From Halichoerus grypus (taxonomy: Eukaryota > Chordata > Mammalia > Carnivora > Phocidae): DNA of 64,000 nucleotides. The position numbers and the translations under genes were made by a program. The number at the start of each line of letters is the position of its first letter. Within the stretch, counting starts at the first letter, position 1. Below the pieces are notes generated by a model that saw nothing but the letters and a program-made list of their open reading frames with translations, did not search any database and was not told where the DNA came from. Of the stretch, positions 32,837-44,819 are shown piece by piece. Location: positions 52,149,688 to 52,213,687 of the forward strand of contig NC_135725.1 in assembly GCF_964656455.1 (NCBI RefSeq). The letters are read 5' to 3'.

Positions 32837-33714
32837 AAGAGAGGTCTTATTTGGGAAGAGGGGAGCTTTGGTAAAATGACGTGTAGCTGAGCAGTATTCT
32901 ATTTAGAGGTTATACTGCTAGCTGCTCTCATCTTGGGCACTTCTTCAATGATGATCTTCTTTGTGGATATTGGCAGCATAGCTGATCTCTGTGAAGTTTA
33001 TTGGTATAAATGAAGGCTGGAGTGTAGTGGCAGGGCTGAAAAGATCTCCAGAGAAAGGCCTTTCAAGTTATACTTAGGCCCCAGCTAATCTGATTCGTGT
33101 TTCCTGGGCCAGTAATCCCCATATGCAATGACTTAGGTTATTGTTGGAAGTGTATTGTTCGTGTGGAAAAATGTGATGGCAGAAAATGTTTGGAAACCAT
33201 AAATTATTAAAGTATTTTAATAAAAGTAAGTATTTATACTAAATATCCTCTCTGACTGTGATCCAAAAGAAAAAAAAAAAAAGTGTTTCTCAGTTTATTT
33301 GCACTAAAGGGAAATCTGCATGGAGGCAGGAATTATAGCCCAGCCTTCACTTCCACGGCAACTGACTGATGTCACATACAGGATGGAGACCTTCCCGACA
33401 GGGTCAGGATTCGGCTGGGAGGTATTGCATCTTGAATCAAGTGTAAAACTGATTTGAAATTTAGGAAATATTTTTTAAGATTAATTTTACTTAAATTGAT
33501 TTTGGAAGGAAGTGGTTAAAGTAAATCAGGAGGTTGTTTTCTAATATTTTAACCAGAAATGGATGTAGAAATCTCATATAATTCACAAAATTGAGCTTGA
33601 CATGATGCCATGCCTCCATGGAAAGAACAAAGAATTCTCAATGTGGAGAAGAGATCATCTCATGTGAGATCCAAGGCCTTTATATGACAGTTTCTGGAAG
33701 TATCATTCCCAGAT
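32837..33714. other. Unique intron sequence
   Basis: An A run at 33269-33282 and AT-rich text, with no family recognised. Confidence 0.45.
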
Positions 33715-33850
33715 GAGCAGTAGCAGCATCCCCTCAAAGGGGTCCTAAAAAGCCAGATTTGGGGTCCTGCCCAGAACTACTGAATCAGTCTCTGAGGGCA
33801 GGGCTCTGGAATCTGAAGTTTTAGTGTTTCCCAGAGAATTTTTAATTGAA
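33715..33850 (+). mobile_element. MER20/MER5A-like hAT fragment
   Basis: CAGTAGCAGCATCCCCTCAAAGG, GGGGTCCTGCCCAGAACTACTGAATCAG and GGGCAGGGCTCTGGAATCTG resemble the MER20 core with both ends lost. Confidence 0.55.
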
Positions 33851-34415
33851 ACCATTTTTTTGGTAGAATCTGAACAAAGCAACAAGGAAATGTGCCTTTA
33901 TCCAATCTAGAAGCAGGTAATTCTTGAGCATCATTACAGCTTAATGAAAAATTTAGACCATAATCACATACTAGGCCCGTAGGTTACGAGGAGTATCAGA
34001 GAGTGCAAACAGGGGCATTTAAGACATTTGCATGTGTTCTGAGGGAAGCAAAACAATGTCATATAGTAATACTAGACTTCTGGGTTTCAAAATTCAACAC
34101 AATTTAAAAAAACTGGGCAAAAGGATCAACATAAGCTGTCTCCTTTACTTTGCCAACAAGGACAAATAAAAATGCCTCTCTGGTTCTATCATTTTGTAAA
34201 AAGAAATGGCTTTTTTTTTTTTTAAAGAAGTGACATTTTAACACCAAAAAGAAATAAGCAGAAAAGAATCTCAGAATAAAAACCAGTCCTCTACACAGAA
34301 TACTCTGGAAAATAAGTACAAATCTTTTGATCTGATGTCTGTACTTTCCTCCTCCTCATTTTGTTACAGGGAGCACTGACTCTAGCACTGGTACCTGGGA
34401 ACCTTTCACGTAGTG
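33851..34415. other. Unique AT-rich intron sequence
   Basis: A T run at 34210-34223 and no recognisable family. Confidence 0.45.
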
Positions 34416-34419
34416 GAGA

Positions 34420-34560
34420 GACCAGGGTTTTGTAAAGTCAAAAGTCAGTTCTACGCTTTGCCCCTTGCTAGCTGTATGCTTTCAGCATCACTTGCATGAC
34501 TGATTCATCTCGGCTTCCTCATCTATAAAACAAAGGTAATCATCAGTCATGGTAACCATT
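34420..34560 (+). repeat. MIR relic
   Basis: TTCTACGCTTTGCCCCTTGCTAGCTGTATG and CTTCCTCATCTATAAAACAAAGG are forward MIR blocks. Confidence 0.7.
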
Positions 34561-35239
34561 AATGGCCTAACACGGATCAATGAACTGTCACACAGAACAG
34601 ACTCGAAAGATGTCCTCTTTCCCTGGTTTTCCCTTCTTAGGCTTTATGATCTACTAATCTCCTAAGAATCTTGTTGGATGTGAGCTGAAGACTTGCTTCC
34701 AACAAAAAGGAGGAAAAGGGGCTGCTTAATTAATGGTCCCCCAGCTTTTTTTTTTTTTAAGCTTCTTTTCTCTTTCTCTAGATTCTAATGGAGTTTTGCA
34801 TGAGGCAGATCCTTGGTATCTGGCTGTTGCCAACTCTCTGAAATGGAGGTCCCCTGCCTAGTTTGTCATAAAACAAGGAGTATAAGTAAATTCCTGTCAC
34901 ACATGTTTAAAATGCTGTCTAGGTTCTTTTTTGCTTTTTCTGTTATACCTATATATGAGTAACTTGTTTCCCGAAAGTAAAAGTAGGCCAGGTGATTATT
35001 TGTAAAGGGTGAAGAGGCTGGGGGGTGCGGGGGGAAGGAGGGGAGGGGAGCTGCTGTATTGCACAGCTCCAGGATACCACGCACACAGCAGGCTATGTGA
35101 ATGGGGTCCTGTTGCTAATCGTGTCCCAACAAGTCATACAAAATGATGGACCCAGGTGGAGGGAGGCACACATATATATACTGTTCCATGAACAGAGCCT
35201 ATGCGTGGGCTTCCAGAGAACTTAGTAAGACAATTTCAT
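34561..35239. other. Unique intron sequence
   Basis: A T run at 34746-34758 and a G-rich patch (GGGGGGTGCGGGGGGAAGG, 35022-35040). Nothing else recognised. Confidence 0.45.
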
Positions 35240-35465
35240 AGCTAACACGTTTTGAGTCTTATGTCAAGCATTATGCTAAGCACTTTCTATGCATCATCAT
35301 ATTTTCTCCCTCACGATAACCCTACAATTATTATCCATCCCCACTTTCTATACGAGGAAACCAAGAATTAAGTGGTCACATACTCAAGATCACCCAGCTG
35401 GTCAATGGCAGGGGCAGCATTTGAACCTAGATCTGTGGTAACCTACAGCCTAAACTCAATACCCG
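35240..35465 (-). repeat. MIR relic, minus
   Basis: GTCAAGCATTATGCTAAGCAC, CCCTACAATTATTATCCATCCCC and CTCAAGATCACCCAGCTGG are reverse MIR. Confidence 0.88.
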
Positions 35466-37025
35466 TTGGCTAAAGTAGAAGAAAGTAGAGAACAGAGATC
35501 TTGTTTAACACTTATAAACTTGAAAGGAGGGCTGTCTTCTCTTCTTTCATTCCTCTTAAAAAGGCAGTTGACCAGCTCTGGCTTATGTTTTACCTCTGTA
35601 AAGGCAGAAAACAAAAGTATTTCGGAATAACTCATTCCTCAATTCCTAGAGCAATGATATTTCTGTTTTCCCAGGGGTAGGAGGCTCTCATATTTGAGGC
35701 TCTCGCCGAATAAGCTGGTTGTTGTATTTCCTAAAGGGATGACCTCCCTTTCTTCAAGCAGTAATCACTCATGCCCTGCTGAACTGGACAGAAAGTGGTA
35801 GCCAAATATCCTGTCGTCAAGCCTCCTCCAAGGCAACTCTGATGAGTGGTTATTTTGGAAGTGGCTCTAATCTGTCACGTTATGCAGCTTTGCTAAGACT
35901 CACTTTATTAGCTACCACCAAGAGCTAATAAAACATGTCAGGAAGTCTCTGTAAGCTGTAAAAACATTTCCAAAGGTCACTGCCGACACTCCGGACTTCA
36001 ATGACTTTTTAAAGGAAAAGAAAACAGAGGCAGAGGCCCAGAGTTTCAAAAGACAGAACTACCAAAAGCAGTGGCCCCAAATGGGTGGTAAAGGGCGGCA
36101 ACGCCATATTACACCAGCCACTGAATAAACTCTGTCCAGAGGATGTCTTGAAGAAAAGGTCCAAAAGCCACAGAAGGGTGGTGGGGACAGTGGCGAGGAA
36201 GAAAAGCAGGATATACCATACTGTCATATGAGGATACTTCATTTTTCTTGGTTATTTAAGTTTGGTGTTGGGGGGGAGTCGTCTAATAGTCACACTTACT
36301 CACAACAGACTCCTTTATAAACAATGGTGTAGGTGACAGAGAAGGGATTGATTTTCGATAACCTACAGCACATGAGGCATTTTTTCTTAACACATGACTT
36401 TTTTCCATTTTAAAAGTAAGCACACTTTTTAATAAATAGTAGTAAAACATAAAAAAGGAGAAGTAATCCTATCACCTTAAAAGCAGGGAAGAGAGTTTCA
36501 GGTTTTGTGTTTCAGGAGCCGTACTTTATCATGTGGGATGTCTCATGACAAATGACTAGAGCCCGTGGTTCTACTAGCTTGAAAACATAATCATTGAGAT
36601 TTCCATTCACCACTGATCAACAGGTCCAGGCCCAGAAGATGCAATAATATTTTTATCCTGGTTTAGGGTAAAAATTTTAGACTTGAAATCTGAACTTGTG
36701 GGGGAAAGAGGTGATCCATGGAGTAAGTCAGGATGGCACCTTGTAGAAGCTCAGCAGGAAAAGACCGCTGATAAACTGGTATGCTCCAGACCAAGACAGG
36801 CAAGTTCTGTCCTGCTTTGGAGCAGTCCCCAGCCAGCTTTTGCGCAGACTGCACATGGCTGTCCTTAAAACTTAAGGGCAGGCCGCAGCAGGGAGTGAGT
36901 GGGATTCCATCCTGACGCATTACAGTGCTCAGTGAACTAATCACTAACTGGAGATCCTGTAGGATTCAGCTGAGTCAAATAAATTCCTTTCGTCTTACTG
37001 TTTTCTTTTTCCTCTTCTATTTGCT
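35466..37025. other. Unique intron sequence (1.56 kb)
   Basis: No element is recognised apart from a G run near 36271. Small open frames (77 and 93 aa, minus) lack known motifs. Confidence 0.5.
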
Positions 37026-37029
37026 AAGA

Positions 37030-37270
37030 CAGGCAACACAGAGCAGTAACGAGAGCCCTAGACCCTGGAGCTGAACGGAGCAGGGCTGAGTCCCTGCTCT
37101 GCCCTGCCTGCTTCCTAACTCCAAGCTAGTTCTCTTGCTCCCTTCTGCAGCATCTCACCAATAAAGATAACAATAGGACTAGCCCCAGAGAACACTTGGA
37201 GGATTAAATCACCTTATAAAGCTCTCAGCAAAAAGCTTCGCACCTAGTGAGCATTCAGTAAGCGAGGAAT
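37030..37270 (+). repeat. MIR relic
   Basis: GCAGTAACGAGAGCCCTAGACC, ACACTTGGAGGATTAAATCACC and AAGCTTCGCACCTAGTGAGC are in forward MIR order. Confidence 0.75.
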
Positions 37271-37277
37271 TCACAAC

Positions 37278-37345
37278 ACTGTGTTGCTGGACTGGGAGCT
37301 CTTTGAGGACGGGGTCATGTCTCCTCCTTCAGATCCCCAGCCAGA
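37278..37345 (+). repeat. L2 3' end fragment
   Basis: GACTGGGAGCTCTTTGAGGACGGGGTCATGTCTCC resembles the conserved 'gagctcc.gagggcagggac' L2 stretch. Confidence 0.45.
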
Positions 37346-37669
37346 GGTGCCTGGGTACCACCCCACGGCATGGGGGTAGGGGTCTCTATGTATGCCCAAG
37401 AATAAATTAATTTGGTTTGATTTCTTTCACTTTCCTTCCCTGGTGCATTCTCCCTATTTTTTTTCCCTCCTTCTCCAAAATAGTAAGCCACATTTTTTAT
37501 TGCTTCAAAAGATGTATCATCGACAGTGGGTTAAGGCTATCCAATTCTCTTCTTACTCTTTTACTTGTTTAGGAATATTTATCTTTCTTGTATTATTTTT
37601 GATAGTCAGCTTTCCTTTTCCCCTTCCTTTTTCATCGCTTTCCTCCCTGGGAGAACTGCTTTCCCTTCT

Positions 37670-37925
37670 TTTTTTTTTTTTTTTTTTTTTATACAGGACA
37701 CCAGCCTGCCTTTCTTTTTTTTTTTTTTTTTTTTTTAAAGATTTTATTTATTTATTTGACAGAGAGAGAGGTAGCGAGAGCAGGAACACAAGCAGGGGGA
37801 GTGGGAGAGGGAGAAGCAGGCCTCCCGCCGAGCAGGGAGCCCGATGTGGGACTCGATCCCAGGACCCTGGGATCATGACCTGAGCCGAAGGCAGACGCTT
37901 AACGACTGAGCCACCCAGGCGCCCT
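37670..37925 (-). mobile_element. CAN SINE, minus, with a transduced segment in its tail
   Basis: The body is young and complete, ending CCACCCAGGCGCCC. Target copies ACTGCTTTCCCTTCT lie at 37655-37669 and 37926-37940. Between the left copy and the body are two long T tracts separated by 24 bases of complex sequence (37691-37714). On the element's strand this is: SINE, A tract, 24-nt unique segment, second A tract, target site. Confidence 0.93.
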
Positions 37926-37940
37926 ACTGCTTTCCCTTCT

Positions 37941-38459
37941 GTTACTGGGGTTCTGGTGAGTTTGCCAGTCTGTTATCCTCCCTACCCAAACCTACCCACC
38001 CCAATTCATATATACCCAGAATCCTCACTTGACTCAGAGACCTACTCTGTAATAAACCCCTTTTCCCACCCAGGTTAGTCAGAGTCAGTTTCTGTTGCTG
38101 GCAACCAAAGGCCCCTAATTGATCCCTACCTATTTTTTTTTCTTCCTTTCCAGTCATGTTTCCTTCCTACTGCATGGGTGGTTTCCCATATGTCTCCTTG
38201 ACCATCTACCACCAATCTCCTTCCTTACTGAACATGGCAGAATTTACTCCATTCTGTGAATAAAGATGAGCCACCCCTCTACTCACAGGTCAGCCTTCCT
38301 CTTAACTAGCACAGTGGCTTCCATGAAATTCAGTTACCTTCAAGGCAACCTGATACTTTGCTGAACAAAATGTTAATGTCAGCATCTTAAGTGCCCTAAG
38401 ACTTGGCTATCATAGGCTTAAAATGGTAATGCGTGAGAAGTAGCTACCATCTGCTTTAA
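37941..38459. other. Unique intron sequence
   Basis: C-rich and T-rich text, with nothing recognised. Confidence 0.45.
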
Positions 38460-38590
38460 CTCTATTTGTGTGACTGTGGGGACAAAGGAAGAGACTTTTA
38501 ATGACTTGTGCAAGGCCAAATGGCCAGACAGAGGTCAGATTGGAATGCAGTCTCCTGATACTTGGGTAAGGTGTTTTCACCATCTTACTG
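38460..38590 (-). repeat. MIR relic, minus
   Basis: GGGGACAAAGGAAGAGACTTTTAATGACTTGTGC, CCAAATGGCCAGACAGAGG and GTCTCCTGATACTTGGG are a diverged reverse MIR. Confidence 0.6.
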
Positions 38591-38855
38591 GGCTGCTTAC
38601 AAGGAAATACTATTGTGGACCCAATCCAAGCAAATTTACTTTGTGAAGTAGAAAAGCCTCTGTCATAGACTGGTAACATCTACAAGACAGTCTCATAATA
38701 AAGAGATGTAAGAATTGTTCAAAGTAAAAAGAGGTCAGGGAAGAAAGAAATACATGAAGAAGGGAGAGGGGTGTTAAGGAAAAATGCCTGATATCACTTC
38801 ATAGGGAGGTGCCGGGATCCTCCAAAACGAAATCATTCCAAGGCTGTCGCTAGCC

Positions 38856-38903
38856 AACACATACTGAACGTAACACATATTGAACATAACACATATTGCA
38901 CAT
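38856..38903 (+). repeat. Three-copy 16-bp tandem repeat
   Basis: AACACATACTGAACGT, AACACATATTGAACAT and AACACATATTGCACAT are consecutive, with one to three differences. Confidence 0.9.
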
Positions 38904-40200
38904 TAAAATGTGCAGTGAACTGTTTTAAATTTGAAGGTTCCCCACACACAAAAAAATAAGCATTGGATAACTGACCCAAAGCAATGAACCCATAAAAGAG
39001 TTCTTTATTTTAAATTAATATAAAAATATTTAATTTTCTTTTATCCCCAAGAAACAAAAAATCAGTTTCTTAAAACCCCCTGAGTGACTGAGTGAAGGCA
39101 ATGGGAAAGGAGATATCCAGGCTTTGGGAATGCATTGCATAATTCATGTATAGTTCTCCAAAATTTTTTGTTAGATAACACTATATAAATATCAGATCCC
39201 CAAGTATGAACACCAAAGGCATATGGCAATGATATGTACCTTTAAAATTCTCTGATCTAAAAATCTGCTTTATAGCAGATATTTTCTAGACAGAGATGTT
39301 GGTCGTCATAGCATCTGGCATATTACATTAGCTTTAAAAATGAATGAAATTAGATCTGCACACCTGACTTTAACCACATAATTAAACATGTTTGTAAGGC
39401 AGTTGCAATTGACAAAAGGTGGGCAGATACAGTTTTCTCAATTTTTTTTTTTTTTTTAACAGAGAACTTTTAGATTGAGGGCATTGAGGAACAGTACTTA
39501 ACTGTTAAATACATAAAGCAGGGCGGTCAAATACATGGCTTACATGTCACCATGCTCCCACCACGTTTCCAAAGCAGACATGGCTGATTCCCCACAGCGC
39601 TCTTTTCAACTTAGGCCAGTCTCAGAATCTTCCCAACTCAATACAACAAACAGCCATAACCAACAGATAAACACAAAGAAACCCAATTACCATTCCTCTA
39701 TTAAATGATCCTGGTACTCATGCTGCTTATCCAATGACTAGAATTTCCATGGTTCTACTAGTTAGCAAGTTCATTAATTATGTGGTTCTCCATAATGAAG
39801 AACAGTTCTTGGTTACAAGTAGGTCTAAAAATGTGCAAAATGCATGGGTCATCCATTTTCCCTGGCTCTCAAGAATATATAGATGGGTGCTGAGGATCCC
39901 TGTACATTTCAAAGATCTACTCTAGCACTTTCCTTAACATCTCACTCAACTCCACCTCTGTAATTGAAGTAAAAATACCATCAAGTAAGAGACAGTAGTA
40001 TTTTTTTCACATTTTCCATCTCAAAAAATGGATTTCTTTTCCTCTATTGAAGACATAGGCCCTGATCTCTTCAATTTCATATCCTCCCCCAAAGTAAAAA
40101 TAAAACCCATAGGCAGGCCTAGGATGAGACTTATGACTATGAGTCTTAGAGAAGTGCCGCCCGACACCATCACTGCAAAAAAGGTCAAGATTGATAATAT
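38904..40200. other. Unique AT-rich intron sequence
   Basis: A T run at 39442-39458. No family or exon is recognised. Confidence 0.45.
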
Positions 40201-40531
40201 AGTTGATCCTTGAAACACAAGTTTGAACTACACGGGTGCACTAACGTGGATTGTTTTAGATAAAGACAGTAGAGTACTGTAAATGTATTTTCTCTTACGA
40301 TTTTTTAAATAACATTTTTTTTTATTTTTATTTAAGAATACAGTATATAATACACATATAAAGTATGTGTTAATTGGCTGTTTATGTTATCAGTAAGGCT
40401 TCCGGTCAACATTAGGCCATTAGTAGTTAAGTTTTCTGGGAGTCAAAAGTTACAGGAGGATTTTCTACTGTGTGTGGTGGGGAAGGGTAAGGAAAGCACC
40501 CCTCACCCCCACATTGTTCAAGGGTCAACTG
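40201..40531 (+). mobile_element. Tigger-type (TcMar) non-autonomous DNA element
   Basis: The left end AGTTGATCCTTGAAACACAAG and right end CATTGTTCAAGGGTCAACTG are inverted repeats of the CAGTTGACCCTTGAACAAC type. TA dinucleotides flank both ends, as expected for a TcMar element. The interior has AAGAATACAGTATATAATAC and GTAAGGCTTCCGGTCAAC, known from this group. Confidence 0.88.
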
Positions 40532-41022
40532 TATTAACAATCTCATTTAATTCAAGGCTTTTCTTCCATTGAACCACAGCCTTTTTATAGCTAATACTTA
40601 CATTAGAAAGAATAACCAAATAAATGCAAGTCATTAGGGTCTCCACTGATTATTATATAAAGCAATACATTACAAGGGAATACACCAATAATGCCTCAGT
40701 ATTTTGAAGTTACCACTAGTTCTGATTACTTCCTCTTCTTGCTCTGATGAGTGTAAGTCTGTGAAATTTGACTATATCTCTTTCCTTATTATAATATTCT
40801 TTTTAAAAAGTTTATAGAACACTCAGGAAATAATAATGATAATAATAATGATAATAACTGAACTCCCTCCTGAGAACTGCTTTTTTGATTAGGTATTTTG
40901 TAATTTATAATTATAGTAATTTTTCATGTGCAAAATAAGTGCTTCAAAAATACTTGATAGTTCATGAAATTAACTTGCTCTTTTAGAGCAGATGAACTGT
41001 CTTCCCAACAAGTGCATGTTAG
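40532..41022. other. Unique AT-rich intron sequence
   Basis: A short (AAT/GAT)n run lies at 40829-40858. No other element is seen. Confidence 0.5.
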
Positions 41023-41235
41023 ACCAGAGTTTCTCTACCTCAACACCATTCACATTTGGGCTGGATACTTATAGTGAGAGGTTGTCCTATGCATCGTAGG
41101 GTATTTAGTAGTATTCACCTGATAGATGCCAGGAGCACCCTCCCACATGTGACAACTAAAAAATGTCTATACACATTGCCAAATGTCTAGAATCCCTGGG
41201 GTACAGAATCACTTCCCAGTTGAAAACTCCTACTT
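41023..41235 (-). mobile_element. hAT-Charlie-type non-autonomous DNA element, minus
   Basis: TTTCTCTACCTCAACACCATTCACATTTGGGC, GCATCGTAGGGTATTTAG, GTGACAACTAAAAAATGTC and CATTGCCAAATGTC are the reverse of the family seen at 30388-30590. Confidence 0.75.
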
Positions 41236-41559
41236 CAGGTCACTCATCTAGTGCTCACTGACCTCTTCCCTCTTTTGATAAATGATGCAAAGATAAATTT
41301 TATGGCATACCTCCTCCCTATTCAAAAGGCCACCCTTCCAAGCTATCTCAGTAGAAATTAAATCAATTTTGCCTTTAATCACATAGCATCCCTGGGAGGA
41401 GCTCATGTGTTATCTTCAATCCACTGTTGAGAAACAGAATCCAATGCCACAGAGTAAAAGAAAGATACAGTGTGTCTCCTGAAATGTAACACCTTCTCAT
41501 CCCCGCTCCCAACCTGGGCGGAGAGATCATCAGCTCACCTCTTGTCTTCTTCCCTCAGG

Positions 41560-41800
41560 GAGATCAACTTTGCACTGGAGGGTTTCAGAGCTCAGAGCAA
41601 GAACTAACTAACAGAAAATATCTCCTAGGTAACTCTGGGCAAGTATGGCATCTCTTAGAACCTCAGTTTTCCTATTCATGAAAACCAAGATAATTCCCAC
41701 TTCTTCAAGTTGTTGCTTGGAATTGAAGAAAATAGTATATACATAAAACATTTAGCACAGAGTCTAGGATACAGAAGATGTGCACAACGAGTACTGTGGG
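41560..41800 (+). repeat. MIR relic
   Basis: TAACTCTGGGCAAGTATGGCATCTC, CCTCAGTTTTCCTATTCATG, AGTTGTTGCTTGGAATTGAAG and TTTAGCACAGAGTCTAGGATAC follow MIR order. Confidence 0.75.
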
Positions 41801-42774
41801 TCTTTCAGTCCCTCTGCATGGGGAATCTCAAACCGGGGCCACCGCACAGTCTAATCTGGAAGTCGTGACGGAGACCAGAAGAGCCATGTGGAAAAGCAAG
41901 CACATCAGAGAGGCAGAAAACATCTTTGAAACAGAAATATTCACTGTGTAATACTGCTGAGTCTCTCTACAAATACATAGTTACATATAATTAAATACCC
42001 TGATGCCTTTTTAAAGTGGTGTATGATCTGAATTGCCAAAAAGAGACACCTGTGACTGGTGTGACAAACTGTGCACACAGTACATAAAATTTCCCTTGCT
42101 TCCTCCCCACCATCCACATGCCCTGATGCCAGTGGGTTGAACCACGTGCAACCGCTGATATTCAACTGTTTTTCACCTGCAAAATGGCAATTTCTTGGGG
42201 GTCAATCTATCCTTTGGGAGAAAACAGACTCTTTCAAATATCCGAAAGGTTCTCAAGTAGGGGTCAAATAAATTATTCTTAGTTATAGGTGGAAAATTCT
42301 GAAGAAGCCAAGCCCACGTGAGATGTGCTCTCATTATGTGTGAAAATTCTATTTTCCCATCTTGTTTTCATAAACTCAAGATGCAAATTTACAGTGCTCC
42401 CAAGAGGCTCTAGCAAAAGAGGCAGGTAGTAGGTGCTTGATCCTAAATCCCAGCAGAGCTCTGAATTAATAATCACAGGGAGAAGGAATAACTCATCTGA
42501 AAATGCTAATAGGCTATTATTAACTAAAAGAGAGGCATATGTATGCCACAATGGGGGCAGGACAAGGGACAAGGACCATGTAGCACAAAACGGCAGATGG
42601 AAACGCAGTGAGGCTATTATATTATAGGTTTGGGCATCCCCCTCCCCCATTCCCAGCTCACTCCTGCCTGGTTGCCCTCCTAGGGAGCAGAAAGGACTAG
42701 GGAGTGGGAGGTAGAGCTCCAGGGACTTGGCTGAGAGAGACAAGCCACTGGATGGCTGTTTCATTTTATATTTT
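41801..42774. other. Unique intron sequence
   Basis: A 161-aa minus open frame (42279-42764) spans part of it but shows no domain and no splice-site context. No repeat is recognised. Confidence 0.5.
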
Positions 42775-42888
42775 TTTAATTTTTAAAAAATTTGTTTTAT
42801 TTATTCATTTGAGAGAGAGCACAGGCAGCGGGGAGAGGCAGAGGGAGAGGGAGAAGCATGCTCCCCACTAAGCCGGGAGCCCGATGCC
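42775..42888 (-). mobile_element. CAN SINE, minus, 5' truncated
   Basis: T-rich tail, TTTGAGAGAGAGCACAGGCAGC, AGCCGGGAGCCCGATG, then an abrupt stop. The tRNA-like head is missing, so only the tail half remains. Confidence 0.85.
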
Positions 42889-44230
42889 CTGGCCACCCTC
42901 CCATTAATACAAATCTTGAAAATGGTCTTGCACACCTCTCTGAACCCTTCCACTGGTCACGAGGACAGAGTGATCAAAACTCCCAGATCTGCCTAGTCAT
43001 CCTAATTCTCTCCCCAAGCCTCAGCCTCCCCTCTGACTACCAACAGATCCCCACCTTGATCTCTTATTAGAACTGAAATTGAATATGCTCCCTAAACGAA
43101 ATCACATCCTCCCGTCCCTTCCTATTCATGAATTGTCTCTCTCAGTGCTGTCACTATTCCCTCCATCTCTAAAAAGGAAACCCTTCCAATCAGGCTCATG
43201 GCTCTTTGTCATTCTCCTTCTACATATTTAAATAATTTTGCTTCAGAAGTGTGTCTCAGGCCCAACTTCTCCTATGGGGCCTGCAGCCAGGGCCCTGGAT
43301 CAGGTACATGCTTCTCCTGTGGACTTACACTGCTGACTGCCTGCCTTCCCTGCTCCTCATCTTCCCTCATACCAGTCTCTCCTCCAAATTGCCTCCAAAA
43401 CCCTCATCCTGAAAAACTAGCTTGAAAACCTTTCCACTGGTTGGACATTGCTCACAACGCATTTCCTTGGCACTTAACTAAATGAGAACAATACATATAA
43501 ATGGATTACTTTGGCCCTGGTAGAGAAAAACGAATAATACTTACATAATTATTAAATGCATTGTTAATTATATATTCAGCTCTTCAAAATCTGGCTCCAA
43601 CCTCACCTTATTCCTGCCATTCACCCAAAACACCCACTTTTTCAACTGCACTGACTTTCTCCTGGTTCCATGAACTCCACAGGCCATTTTATTTTATATT
43701 ATTTAAGATTTTATTTATTTATTTGACAGAGAGAGATACAGCGAGAGAGGGAACACAAGCAGGGGGAGTGGCAGAGGGAGAACAGGCTTCCCGTGGAGCA
43801 GGGAGCCTGATGTAGGGCTCGATCCCAGGACCCTGGGATCATGACCTGAGCCGAAGGCAGTCACGTAATGACTGAGCCACCCAGGCGCCCCCCACAGGCC
43901 ATTTTATAACTCGCTGCCTTTGCACATGCCGTTTTTGCCTGGAGTACCTGCCTCCCTCATTCGCTCCCCAACTGCCAGGCAAACAGTTACTCACCTTTCA
44001 AGTCTCTGCTCAAAAATCACCTCCTGGGTGAAACCTTCTCCAATGTACTCAGGTGAAAATAGTCATTTCCTTCTCAGGGACCATTTTTATATTTCTGCTA
44101 TTGTAGCTCCCATATTTTATGGTGGCTTACTTGTTTGCTGTTCTCTCCATGTTACACTGTGAACACCTCCAAAATAGGTACTTTGTCACTCACTTTCATC
44201 TACCCAGTATCTAGCACAGAGCCTGAGTTA
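42889..44230 (+). repeat. L2 element, long tract split by a SINE
   Basis: L2-like body from about 42960 (CCCAGATCTGCCTAGTCATCC) through CTTCAAAATCTGGCTCCAACCTCACC, CTTTGCACATGCCG, TTTTTGCCTGGAGTACC and CAGTATCTAGCACAGAGCCTGAG. The CAN SINE at 43693-43891 interrupts it. The first 500 bp is more diverged and less certain. Confidence 0.7.
43693..43891 (-). mobile_element. CAN SINE, minus, inserted in L2
   Basis: Arctoid-type CAGCGAGAGAGGGAACACAAG body and CCACCCAGGCGCCCC head. Target duplication CCACAGGCCATTTTAT at 43677-43692 and 43892-43907, perfect. Confidence 0.96.
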
Positions 44231-44819
44231 GAGAAGGCCCGGGGAATGGTGGGTGAAGGGGATGGCCAGTGGCCTGAGCATAACAATGGTTCTAGTGTTA
44301 CATTAAATGTACACAGATAATTACTTACATAGGGCAGTTTTTTTCTTATACGCTTTCCTTTCTTTTAGCCTTTCTTTAAGGAGACAATAAAATATCTAGC
44401 TTAGTCTTCTGTGGAGAGGGCAGAAGTATCTGAGATCCAGAAGCAGGACATCAAGGGGTTCCTCTGTTCCCTTTAGTTGGGCACAAATTGCTTCACATGC
44501 TTTGAGAACTTGTGTTTTGAACTATCCATTGCAAAGAACAGAAGCCCTAAGGAAGCAATTTAAATAGGTGAGGGATTTGCTGTGTTAAAACATGGCAGCC
44601 AAGAGCAGCAAGTACGGCAATGGAGCTGGGTGAGGGAACCCAAGGGTGGGGACCGGTGCTTGTCTTCTCTCACTGGCCATGGAGTCTCATTTCTCTCCAC
44701 CTGGAGCTAGTCTCCTGTGAGACTTTACTCTCTGTTTGACAATGCATGTGAGCCCCAAATGGCAGCCTCAGCCTGGCCCCCATGACTTTTCAACTCAAGG
44801 GCTCTAACAATCTTCCTCT
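44231..44819. other. Unique intron sequence
   Basis: No repeat or exon is recognised between the L2 end and the LTR remnant. Confidence 0.45.

Noticed and set aside
37392..37883. 163-aa plus-strand frame with hydrophobic stretches
   Set aside because: Its C-terminal third reads through the antisense of a CAN SINE, and the Phe-rich parts are T tracts.
42279..42764. 161-aa minus-strand frame
   Set aside because: No motif, no family resemblance, no flanking splice sites. A frame of this length is expected by chance in 64 kb.
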